Source: Brachionus plicatilis
Taxonomy: Eukaryota; Rotifera; Eurotatoria; Ploima; Brachionidae
DNA: 64,000 bases
NCBI GenBank assembly: GCA_010279815.1
Contig: QEOQ01000214.1
Location: forward strand, 1,580,318-1,644,317
Reading direction: 5' to 3'
Shown here: piece after piece, positions 47,607 to 58,394 of the stretch
Position numbering within the stretch: the first letter of the stretch is position 1
How the letters are laid out: every line of letters starts with the position of its first letter
The notes under the pieces: generated by a model
What the model was told of the DNA's origin: nothing
The model's database searches: none
The model's input: the letters and a program-made list of their open reading frames with translations, nothing else
Translations under genes and position numbers: made by a program

Positions 47607-50600
47607 ATGTCTAGATTTGATATAGTGATATTCGGAGCAAGCGGTTATACCGGAAAGTTTGTTGTGAGAGAATTAGCCAAAATTAGCAACAGAGAAAAAA
47701 TAACATGGGCTATTGCCGGTAGATCCAAACAAAAACTTGACCAAGTTATTGACTCTTTATCAACCGAGCTTGGTAATTTAGAGAAAAAAATTGTTTAGTT
47801 TTGAATTTTAAGGTTTTTTAAAAAAAGGAATTGATTTAAGTAATATAGTAAGAATAATAGTTGACATTAATGACGAGCAATCTGTGACATTAATGTGTCA
47901 GAGGACTCGTCTCCTAATTAATTGTGTCGGACCAGTAAATGAAAATTTTCTAAATAATTTTTTAATTTTATTTTAAACAAAAAATTAAATTAAGTACCGT
48001 TTTTATGGCGAACAAGTGGTGCAAAAATGTGTAGAAAATAAAACCCATCATTTGGATGTAAGTGGTGAACCGGAATACTTAGAACGGATGCAGCTCAAGT
48101 TCCACGAAAAAGCAGAAGAAAATAAAGTATTTGTGGTAGGGAGTTGTGGTTTTGACTCGGTGCCCGCAGACATCGGCATTTTATTCACTCAGCAAAATTT
48201 TAAAAGTTTATTTAGTTTATTTTTTAGATTTAATTTTAATTTTAATTAAAGATGAGTTGAATAGTGTTGAAAGTTTTTTAACTTTTGACTTTGGAGATAA
48301 AGTAAATTTTGAAATTATATTTTAATTTAATTAATTTTTTTATAAACAAAGCCTGCAAGTTTTAATTACGCCACATGGGAATCAGCAGTATACGGCTTTG
48401 CTTCCTCTAAACACTTGGGCGAAATTCGTCGTCAACTTTTCAAAACCCGGTTGCCAAAGCCTAAATTTAAATTACCGCCCAGGTAAAAAAATAAGATCTC
48501 TTTCTCATTTTACATTTCACTTAATTCAAATAGAACCAATAAACTTGGATATTTTTATGACAATGATCTTCAAAAATATTGCATGGATTTTATGGGCAGT
48601 GATAAGTCAGTTGTCCAAAGAACCCAGTACTTTAACCACGATGTTTTGAAGCAAAAGCCGGTTTGTATTTAATTATTCTCACTTAAAACATAAAAACTTG
48701 TCAAAATTGACCGAGATAATTTTGAATTAAATTTTATCTTTTTTATTTCTTTAAAGAGTTGAGATGACACTGTCTTTAATACAAATGTGTCATACTAAAA
48801 CAAATAGACAGCAATAACCATGCTTAATTTTTTCATTTATCTTTTATAATTTAAAGCCTCATAGACAAAAATTTTAACAAAAAATTTTTATTGTTTTTTT
48901 AAGGTCTTCGTTCAAAAGATCATTTAGTTTAAAAATATAAAAACGTTCAAAATTAAGCTAGATAATTTTTCAACCTTTTAGAATCAGTAAAGTCACGATT
49001 TTACTCAAAGAATGCATAGTCAATCTCATAAAAATAATAAATTTTTAATTAATAGTTTTGTAATAAACCTAAAAAATGTTTATAGTCATTGATGATTTAG
49101 ATGATTGCCTGCTTTATTACTGATTAAAGAACAAGAAAATAATCATGGAAAAAGAATGACAACAACAAAATTTTTTTATTGTTTTGAGGCGATGGTGAAG
49201 TTTGGAGCAAAAACTGTTGAAAAATATGTTTTATTAAATTGAATATTAATAGAAATAGTACTAAATGTTAAATTTTTAAAACTTTTTTTTGAATTTCATG
49301 TTAAAAATTTTCAAAATTTTACAAAATAATCATTGAATTTTTAAATTAAAAAAAAAATTGCTTTGCTTTAAGTCTTTTTGCTCCAAACTTCACCGCCGCT
49401 GTTTTGAGTAAATTAACTTCCGCGTAAAATATTACACCAGATCATGTTAAAAATAAATAGGAATTGTGAATTTTCAAATAAAAGCTCCAATACAAAATTT
49501 AAATTTTCAAATGAAAATATGGATTTTTTTGTAAGTTTAAAAAGGTGAAAAAAAATGTTTCATTTAATAGTCCAGTTTAAAGAAAAAATGATTATTTTTA
49601 ATCAAATTGTAACTTAATTTGGAATTGAAAAATGAAAATTCACATTGCCAAATAATTGTTTTTGACTTTAATTTTTGTTGAGCGCAAAGAAAAAATAAAT
49701 TCACAATGATGCTACTAAAATATATTAAAGAATTTTCACTAGTTTAATAATTTGTCAAAAAACTATGGGTTAATGAAGAAATTAACAAATTTGGTACAAA
49801 AATTAAAAAAATATTAAGTTAAGGTTCACGAAATTCAAAACTTTAGTGCTATCTGAATTTCACATTTTTGACTCAAAATTCGTAATCTACGCCCTCAAAA
49901 ACCTCAGAAAAAAAATTTTTTTGAAGGGGGCAAAAAAAAATTTTCTGCACCCAGGGTTCCAAAAATAGCAAACCTTTTAAAAAGTTGTTGTTCTCTAAGA
50001 CTCAAAATCTCAAAGATAAAACTTAAAAATATTAAAAAAGTATATATATTCTGAAAGAGCATAAAATTCTCTATATGCTACGTTAATTTAGAGAAAAAAA
50101 AAGGGTGTGGCGGTTTTTGTTGGCTAAAAAAAGGAAAAAAATGTGTTTTTTCTGGTTTAAATCGTATCTCCTCCGAGGGATCAATTATGACCCGATTTAT
50201 TTTTTTTTTTAAAAAATCTTGACAAAATTCTGAGCAAATCTATGGTTTTAATTTTTTATTTTATTGCTTTATTTTTCTTAAAAAATCTCTTTAAATCATG
50301 TGATTTTTAACAAATTTGTCAAATTTGTATTCTTTTAATAGAATTTTTAGATTAAACTAAAGAATTCGAAATTTTTAGGTGCTCAACTGCTGTTTTTTTC
50401 GATTTTCCTGAAAAATATGCTTTTAAGATCTTTTACGCAACTTAATACTGCTGTGTATAACAGCAGTATTTTATTTTTTTATAATTTTGAAACTTCGAAT
50501 GATTTTTTTTTTCATTTTTTAAATTTTGTTCTAATGTTATAAGACTAATTAAAACCTATTTTGAAGCCCTAATAAAGCTTCAAAATTTGTTAAAATTTCT

Positions 50601-51520
50601 CTTCTTACTTTTGGAAAAAAATTGGAAAAAAAAATTTAAGTCTTATCCAAAACAATTCTTTAAATATCAAAATTATCCTTTAAAATTTTTTTTTTCTAAA
50701 TTCAATTTTTACTGCATTTCTAATTGCTGAGAGAAAAATTGAGAAGTAGTGATGCTTCTTTATTAATTAAGACATTGACAAGTCTAAACAAAAGACAAAT
50801 ACATTAAAAGTAAATGTCGGTTTTTTGTGAAAAAGCTATTCAACTGTAACAAAATAATTTAAAAAAAAAACTAAAATTTTAGATACAGTACAGACCATAC
50901 TTTACAATTGGAAGTGCATTGTACACATTGGTGACCATTCTATGGGGTCTGTCGTTCTCATTTTTGGCAAATTATAAATTTGGCCGAAGCCTTTTGCTCA
51001 AATTTTACAGATTTTTCTCCTTTGGCATGGCATCCAAAAAAGAGACCAGCATCGATCAAGTAATTAAAGAAAAAAAAATATTTTGTTCAGACTAATTTTG
51101 CTCAGATGGAAGGCATCTCATTCAAAATGCTGTTCAAAGGAATCGGCTTCAAACAAGAAGACTCAGAGTGTCAGCAACAGCCAGACCAAGTGATCATCAC
51201 CGAAATGAGTGGCAAAGGTATTTGTGAAATATTTTACCAAATTAAGTAAAATTAATTTTGCTGCCAGAACCAGGCTATGTTTCTACATCGAAGATAGTTT
51301 TGAATTGTGCAATAGTTTTACTGAGCGAGTCAGATAAAATCAAAATCAAGTAAATTTAAATTTATTAAAATTTCTAAAAGTAATGGTGAAAATTTAAAGT
51401 GGTGGTGTGTTGACGCCCGGAGCGGCTTTTAGAAATACTAGCTTGATAGATCGCTTGAAAAGTGATGGGTTTGATTTCAAAACTATAAGAAACGATTCAA
51501 TAGCTAAAGCTAATTTATAA
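47607..51520 (+). CDS. SCCPDH: saccharopine dehydrogenase-like oxidoreductase (complete copy)
   Basis: NAD(P)-binding-fold protein associated with membranes and lipid droplets in animals; its substrate is not established. Ten exons: 47607-47772, 47813-47934, 47995-48205, 48252-48301, 48352-48482, 48534-48660, 50883-51059, 51106-51217, 51268-51349, 51400-51520. They sum to 1299 nt, 432 aa, matching the usual about 429. Seen: Rossmann glycine motif GASGYTG near residue 12, NCVGPYRFYGE, HLDVSGEPEYLE, GSCGFDSVPADIG, MGSDKSVVQRTQ, a hydrophobic segment in exon 7 (FTIGSALYTLVTILWGLSF), FFSFGMASK, and GGVLTPGAAF near the end. Intron 6 is 2.2 kb with two insertions. AKAP1 starts about 440 bp downstream on the same strand. 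It is the only complete copy in the window. Confidence 0.93.
49458..49651. mobile_element. short MITE in SCCPDH intron 6
   Basis: GGAATTGTGAATTTTC at the left and GAAAATTCACATTGCC at the right are inverted repeats, related in sequence to the ends of the 4548-4918 element (GCATTGTGAAATTTC). About 194 bp, no ORF. Its right edge coincides with the point where block A joins SCCPDH intron 6. Confidence 0.55.
49820..50466. repeat. dispersed repeat, inserted in block D but not block A
   Basis: The block A intron reads straight from the sequence before about 49815 to the sequence after about 50466. The extra about 640 bp here matches, in reverse complement, 2640-3165 in the acid phosphatase intron (shared blocks: CTTTAGTGCTATCTGAATTT, TCGTAATCTACGCCCTC, GGGTGTGGCGGTTTTTGTTG). 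No ORF. A mobile repeat of unknown class. Confidence 0.7.
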
Positions 51521-51597
51521 TTATTTTGCTTTTCATGGCTTTAAATAAGTCACAATAAAATTTAAAAAAAAATTTTTCTTTTTGTTTTTTTTTTAAA

Positions 51598-51662
51598 GGT
51601 GATACCGCGGCAAACAGACCCAACACTTGGCTCACAGACTACACTCAGTGCCGAACATAATT
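51598..51662 (+). other. conserved exon-like segment between SCCPDH and AKAP1 (block D copy)
   Basis: Counterpart of 12181-12252. It starts after TTTTTTTTAAAG and reads GDTAANRPNTWLTDYTQCRT then stop in one frame. An alternative donor inside SCCPDH exon 10 (AAAAGTGATGGG) would join in the same frame, but there is no transcript evidence. Confidence 0.35.
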
Positions 51663-51962
51663 TAAACTAACTTTTAAAATAAAAAAAAAATGTATAAGTT
51701 AACTAGCAAAATTTTGTGAACATACACACACACACACAAAATATCTAAATGCACGTGGTCCCGTTCTAAGATTTAAAAGAGTAACAAAAAAATTATAGAA
51801 AAAAAAATAAAATAAAAAATTTTATTTACCTTTTCTTTGGGGCACACGTGGTCTTTTGCGCAAGTTTTAGGTTTAAATTGCCATTTATCAGGCAATTAAA
51901 TTAACAAAAATAAATCTATCTTTATCTAGAGAAAAAAAAAATAATAAACTAATTTTTAAACT

Positions 51963-54900
51963 ATGGCTCTAGACACGACTAGTTCACGAACCCGATCCAT
52001 AACTGCCATTGGTGCCGGCGCAGTTCTGTTTGCAGTAGTAGGATACTTTTTGTTGAATAAAAAAGGCAAAAAAGCCAAGACCAGCTTGGAGATGCATCCG
52101 CCAAAGGACCATCTTGACGAGACCCTCGAGGACAAGTGTTTGCACAGTCCAGTCGAGGCCTCGTCGCCCGTCATCACCGAACACAAATTTTTTACAGAAA
52201 AATTCGAAATTTCCATCGAAAAAAGCATAGAGACCAATTTGGTGGTGAACCAGCCACCGGCAGAATTGTCACCATCTTCCACAATCTCAGAGCTTTCATC
52301 CGAGTCGGCCAACTTGTCCAATGTGGAAAAAGTGATGGAACAGAAAGAAATCAAAGTGAAACCAGAGAGCAAAAAGGCCGAGCCAGTGGCCAAGAGCAAA
52401 AAGTCCAAGTCAAAACAGGCCAAGAGCAGCGAGGCCAAAGCAGAGACCAAGAGTGGTGAGAAAATATTCGAAGACTTAGTGGTGTATGAGTTTAATTTTC
52501 CGCGGAAGTTGTGCGGTAAGTTGATAGGCAAAAATGGAGTTCATGTAGACTTGATACGGTCCAAGACTCGCACCCAGATAGCAGTGAGAAACGACCCGAA
52601 TGTGGAGGAGCAGCAGATAGTGTGCGTGTCGGGTCTGGTCGAGGACGTGGACCATGCATTGGACATAATACGGTCCAGGTTCCCGGCCAAGCACTATACA
52701 CAAATATCGTTCAAGCCGACCACCAAGCCGATCATTTATCGGCGCTACAACCCGCAGGCGAGCATGTTCAGCAGTGCCAAGGTGCTGGTAGCGCCGGACA
52801 TGTATGTAGATGTGAAGTCAATGTCGAGGAGTGATGATCTTGTGGATGTGCATGTGAGTGCCGTGGTCGGACCAACTCACGTATTCATACAGCTGCCTAA
52901 GCATCAGAGTTTTGCCAATTTGCTGAAGCTGGACCAGAATATGCTCGCGGTGTACAACTCGGATGAGAGCACACCGGTGATGACCGAGCCGATTGAGCAC
53001 GGCGCCATTTGTGCTGCGCCGACTTTGTACGGATGGCACAGGGCTATGGTCACACAATATTTATCTCGGAGTCAAATGGTGGAAATAAATGCTGATTATA
53101 GTGAACAGTGTGGCATGGCCACTATCAAGTTTTTGGACTATGGAGGCTATCTGGACCTACCGTGTGACCAATTGAGACAGTTGAGGTAATACTTTAAATT
53201 TTTTGTCTTTTTTTTTNNNNNNNNNNNNNNNNNNNNNNNNNNNNNNNNNNNNNNNNNNNNNNNNNNNNNNNNNNNNNNNNNNNNNNNNNNNNNNNNNNNN
53301 NNNNNNNNNNNNNNNNNNNNNNNNNNNNNNNNNNNNNNNNNNNNNNNNNNNNNNNNNNNNNNNNNNNNNNNNNNNNNNNNNNNNNNNNNNNNNNNNNNNN
53401 NNNNNNNNNNNNNNNNNNNNNNNNNNNNNNNNNNNNNNNNNNNNNNNNNNNNNNNNNNNNNNNNNNNNNNNNNNNNNNNNNNNNNNNNNNNNNNNNNNNN
53501 NNNNNNNNNNNNNNNNNNNNNNNNNNNNNNNNNNNNNNNNNNNNNNNNNNNNNNNNNNNNNNNNNNNNNNNNNNNNNNNNNNNNNNNNNNNNNNNNNNNN
53601 NNNNNNNNNNNNNNNNNNNNNNNNNNNNNNNNNNNNNNNNNNNNNNNNNNNNNNNNNNNNNNNNNNNNNNNNNNNNNNNNNNNNNNNNNNNNNNNNNNNN
53701 NNNNNNNNNNNNNNNNNNNNNNNNNNNNNNNNNNNNNNNNNNNNNNNNNNNNNNNNNNNNNNNNNNNNNNNNNNNNNNNNNNNNNNNNNNNNNNNNNNNN
53801 NNNNNNNNNNNNNNNNNNNNNNNNNNNNNNNNNNNNNNNNNNNNNNNNNNNNNNNNNNNNNNNNNNNNNNNNNNNNNNNNNNNNNNNNNNNNNNNNNNNN
53901 NNNNNNNNNNNNNNNNNNNNNNNNNNNNNNNNNNNNNNNNNNNNNNNNNNNNNNNNNNNNNNNNNNNNNNNNNNNNNNNNNNNNNNNNNNNNNNNNNNNN
54001 NNNNNNNNNNNNNNNNNNNNNNNNNNNNNNNNNNNNNNNNNNNNNNNNNNNNNNNNNNNNNNNNNATAATCGACTAAAAAAATTTAATCGATTTAATAGT
54101 CGACTAAAAAAAATTAATCGATTAAATAATCGACTAAAAAAAATTAATCGATTTTAGAATCAACTAAAAAGAATTAATCGAATTAATAATCGATTAAAAA
54201 AAATTAATCGATTTAATAGTCGACTAAAAAAAATTAGTCGATTAAATAGTCGACTAAAAAAAATTAATCGATTTAATAATCGACTAAAAGAATTTAATCG
54301 ATTTAATAGTCGACTAAAAAAATTTAATCGAATAAATAATCGACTAAAAAAAAATAGTCGATTTAAAGTTAGTCGATTATTGAATCGATTATTGATAATC
54401 GATTGCCAACACTAGATAAAAATGAATAGAAACATTTTTTTGAATAATATTAAAAAAGTTATGTAGAATAAAATAATTTTTTTATAGAATATAAACAATC
54501 TAAATTTTATTAGTATAAAAAAGTTTTTCTTAAAGAATAAAAAAAAATTATCGCATGAACTTAAGCCATTAAATTTTTAAAAAAACTTTCATGGAATCTT
54601 ATTCCAGAACATATTATGGAACAAAAATCAAAACACTATGTTAAAATATTTTTTTTTATATGTTTCTTACTCATACAAACCATTCTGCAGAAAAAATAAT
54701 CAGAATTAAAGTAGAAAGTCACTTAAACTACTTAGATTATTTTTACTCCAAAATTTAAAAAATTTCAAAATAAATTGACGTAGTTTTTACAATAATTTTC
54801 AATGTATATAAAAACAAAATCAAAAAAATTATTTTTCAAAAATATAATCATAATTACATAAATTTAATTTAAATAAGTTTTAATACTTAATTCAAAGAGC

Positions 54901-55573
54901 CAGAAGAATAGAAATAGGTTTAAGAAAACGGTCGTAAGTTTATTTTAAATAAAATAAATATATCATCGTATAAAAAAATTTTTTTTTTGTTTTTATTCTT
55001 TTTTATCATTATGAATTAACTGTTTAAGTAAGCTGCTTTTGTTATTTTAGGCATTGTGAATCAGAAAATAAATAAAATTTTTTGCACTAGAATAAAATTT
55101 AAAAAATAAAAAACTCTTAAATTTTTTAACCAAAAACCAAAAATTTTACATTAAGAAATTTTATGAATTGTTCTCAAGACCTTTAGATTTATTTAAAATA
55201 ATTTTTTCATCGTGCTAAAGGAGTGATTTTATGGTGCTGCCCTTCCAAGCATTGGAGTGCTATTTGGACGGAGTTTGTCCATATGAGGGAAGTGAAGAAA
55301 TCGGCAAACAACATTTGACTGATATGGTGAGAAGTGCATCACTAAAAGCCAAAGTGTGTGAGAGCTACGATGGTATGGTCGGTGTAAGATTATTTCTTTA
55401 CAACGACTTATTTGATGTAAGTTAATACTTATTAAAAAAAGGGATTAATAATTTTGTCTTTAAAGGGTTTGGATATAAACAACGATTTGGTCAATAAAAA
55501 CTATGCCTGCAACTACTCGATTAATGAAACAGAAACATTCAACGAGAGCCAAGCTTTGCAGCAATCGGCTTGA
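51963..55573 (+). CDS. AKAP1: A-kinase anchor protein 1 (mitochondrial, KH-Tudor)
   Basis: Outer-mitochondrial-membrane scaffold that binds PKA and RNA. Exons 51963-53185, 55221-55416 and 55466-55573 sum to 1527 nt, 508 aa. Seen: an N-terminal membrane anchor (ITAIGAGAVLFAVVGYFLL, about residues 13-31) followed by a basic stretch, an acidic/Ser-rich linker, a KH domain at about 172-238 with the GxxG loop IGKNG, and a Tudor domain from about 294 with FLDYGGY and LRSDFMVLPFQALECYL across the exon 1-2 junction. PKA-anchoring helix not located. Intron 1 contains the assembly gap and a satellite. The upstream 125 bp that block A lacks includes a CACGTG E-box (about 51846). Intact counterpart of the broken copies at 12417-14709 and 16540-18045. 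Confidence 0.92.
53217..54065. other. assembly gap (849 Ns)
   Basis: A run of N inside AKAP1 intron 1, probably of estimated length. By alignment with block A it covers about 300 bp of intron plus part of an inserted repeat whose right end is visible at 54066-54413. Confidence 0.98.
54066..54413. repeat. about 29-bp satellite array at the right edge of the gap
   Basis: Tandem units of the form AATCGACTAAAAAAAATTAATCGATTTAAT, roughly 10 visible, each containing TCGA and ATCGAT palindromes. The array ends in TTATTGATAATCGATTGCCAACACTA. That end, read inward as TAGTGTTGGCA, resembles a hAT-type terminus. Block A lacks this sequence, so it is an insertion. Confidence 0.75.
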
Positions 55574-57209
55574 AGAAATAAAAAAAATTAAAAATGTTTG
55601 TTTAATTGCCATTATTTTGTTTTATTCTTTTTAAAAAAATAGAAACTGACAGTTTATTCAGGACTGAAATCAAACTCTTATTAATTTTGTTTTGTTGTAA
55701 ATTTTTAAAATTGAAGTAATTATTAAATTATTTAAAAAAAAATTTTAATTTGATTTATGATTTTAAATTTTATCAGTCAAATATGAGAACAAAATTATTA
55801 ATTGAGAAACTTAGATAATGAGAGTGAAAATTAAAGTCTTATTTTCGTTCAGAAAACAATTTTGAATGTTATTCTTTGAATAAATTTAATAAAAATACAA
55901 AAAAGTTATTATATTTTAGTTATTAAAGTTTTCGACCTTTCAAAAATTCCATACCATCTGATCCCAGATTGGATTTATGAGCCAATATTGAATCAAGTAC
56001 GTGACAAGATTCTTAAAAAGAATAATAAAAGAATTTATAAATTACTAAATAAGGTAAAACGAATTTTAATAAGTTCGAGTTGATTATTATTTGTTTATTT
56101 TAAAAAATATTAACTAATAATATGACAAATATCCGCAATGTCCAATTTTTAAAGTGAATTTTGTGAATAGAAAAACATTAACAAAAATATTATAGATCAT
56201 TTTTGGATCTTTCTTAATATTTTAAATAAGAGCTTTTAAATTTTAACGAAGAGCTATTTTTTGTTTAATTTACTCAATTAACATTCTATTACATCGAAAG
56301 AATTTGAATAATGTTTAAAAAATTTGATCAAGTTTCTAATTCAATATCAGATTTAGATGATCATATTTTTATTTAAAATCACTTTATAAAAATAGGCTCC
56401 GATAAAAAGGTTTTACATGTCCAAAACGCATTAACACCAGAAGAAAAATAAGGATCAATTTAAAAGTCTTTTTTTTTTTTAAATTGGATATTTATATTCA
56501 TTGATCATCCATGCTTTTATTTATTTACTTAAAAAATAAATCTCTTGAGTGATTAAAAAAATAAAAAATTAAAGAAAAAAATATAGAAAAAACAAGAAAG
56601 TGTGGATTTTTTCTTTATTTTTTTTTATTAATGATTTTTGAATAATTGATATTTTAGTAATGATCTTCATTTTAGTGAGAGATAAATCAAGAAAGCTAAA
56701 AATTTTCAATTTAAAAATTTAATTAGATTTTTTTTTTCAATCTTTATACGAATAAGGTTAAAAATTGCATCATCAACATCCAATGTTGCTCTTTTTTTAA
56801 ATCTATATCAATCGAATCAATAAAATAAGTTAATTTGAAATTATTTTTGGTGTTTAATATTTTATCTGTTTGGTCCATGGAAAAATTTATTTTAAGCTTG
56901 AAATTAGATGCTTCAATTTCACAATGTAAGATAAAAATAAATAATTTGAATATTACTGAAATAAAAATATATTTATAAATTAAATTTCAATTAAATTTGG
57001 TTTAATTTTTTGTGTTTGAATTACAAAATGTATCCATTGTTGAAAAAACATTGCGATAGTTGATCCTAAAATTCGGAAGCGGAACGGTATGTTACTCTAA
57101 AATGCGGAATTTAGGAACAGAAAATTGTCATGAAAATTGATATGCTAAAATGCGGATGCAGAATAATATAATTTTATTTATAAAGAAAAATTTTGAATTT
57201 TTTTTATTT
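55574..57209. other. intergenic region, no gene seen
   Basis: 3' flank of AKAP1, then AT-rich spacer. The segment 57040-57170 has a short imperfect direct repeat of TAAAATGCGGA-type words and may be part of another repeat family. Confidence 0.5.
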
Positions 57210-57970
57210 CCGTAATGCCTTGCCCCCTAATGCGGCATTTATTTTCAGGATTCTGGATTTTAATGCATGCATTTAACCCAATTTTTTTTTTCAGATACGC
57301 TGCGACTAAAAATGCTGCAGTTAATGTCAAAATTTTGGTATAAATGCCGCATTAAATATGTAAAAAATAATAAAAATATATTTTTCTATTTCTTCTAAAT
57401 TTGAAACACAAAAAATGTTCTTCGGACATAATCCATGCATTTGAAGTTAAAATTTTGAGTTTTAATGCTAGTTTATTAAATTCATTTTTAACGCTTTTAA
57501 GTGTCCAATTTTTTTTTATAATTTTTATAACTATTATCATAATTCTTACAATTATATTCATAACTGCAGCATTCAAAATAAAAAAAAAGATCATGCTAAA
57601 AATATAATTCATATAATTTTTTTTAAAAACAAATGTTTTTTATACGGAAAATTTTATGCCATTTTTATATTGAAATACCGTTTTTTTATCAATTTAAATA
57701 AAATTTCGTGACGCATTAAAACTCAAAATTTTAACTTCAAATGCATGCATTATGTCCGAAGAACATTTTTCTGTTTCAAATTTAGAAAAAATAGAAAAAT
57801 ATATTTTTATTATTTTTTACATATTTAATGCGGCATTTATACCAAAATTTTGACATTAACTGCAGCATTTTTAGTCGCAGCGTATCTGGAAAAAAAAGTG
57901 GGTTAAATGCATGCATTAAAATCCAGAATTCTGGTTTAAAGTGCAATGCATTAGGGGCAAGGCATTACGG
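57210..57970. mobile_element. long foldback element, arms about 260 bp
   Basis: The left arm starts CCGTAATGCCTTGCCCC and the right arm ends GGGGCAAGGCATTACGG. Inverted similarity continues through ATACGCTGCGACTAAAAATG, TAAATGCCGCATTAAATATG and GTTCTTCGGACATAATCCATG to about 57470 and 57710. The central about 240 bp is unpaired. No transposase; the small open frames across it are by-products. No clear target-site duplication. Confidence 0.85.
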
Positions 57971-58394
57971 TAGTTTAAATTAAAAAATCAAAATTAAAAA
58001 AAAACTATTGAATTTTGAAAATGTTTCAAATATTAATGAACCTTAATGAATCCAATGTAGTTAAATTTTTGTTTTTTATTGAAAACCTTAATCTGCTTCA
58101 TCCTCTGTCACAAAATCAATAATTTTAAACCAGAAGAAAGCAAAATTTTTGATATAATGAATTCTTTTGATATAAGTTTTGAATAAAAGGTCATCAAAAC
58201 CAAATTTTCGATAATTGTTTTTTTTTATTTTTTTAAAATTCATTCCTGTAAATCTTAGTGATTATTGAATAAAAAATTTATTTTCAAAAAAATTTAAATT
58301 AATATTTTAAACAATTATTCAATTGGTATGCTGCTCATAAAGCTTATCACCGTCTATTAAATTCTTCCTAAATATTTATTTCCGCACTCAATTC
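57971..58394. other. 3' flank of the 7TM receptor, no gene seen
   Basis: AT-rich sequence between the foldback element and the stop codon of the minus-strand receptor. No other feature. Confidence 0.5.

Noticed and set aside
53203..54069. 288-residue open frame made mostly of unknown residues
   Set aside because: It is the run of Ns in the assembly gap, not coding sequence.
57352..57612. Small open frames on both strands within the foldback element
   Set aside because: Low-complexity hydrophobic translations inside a non-coding inverted repeat.
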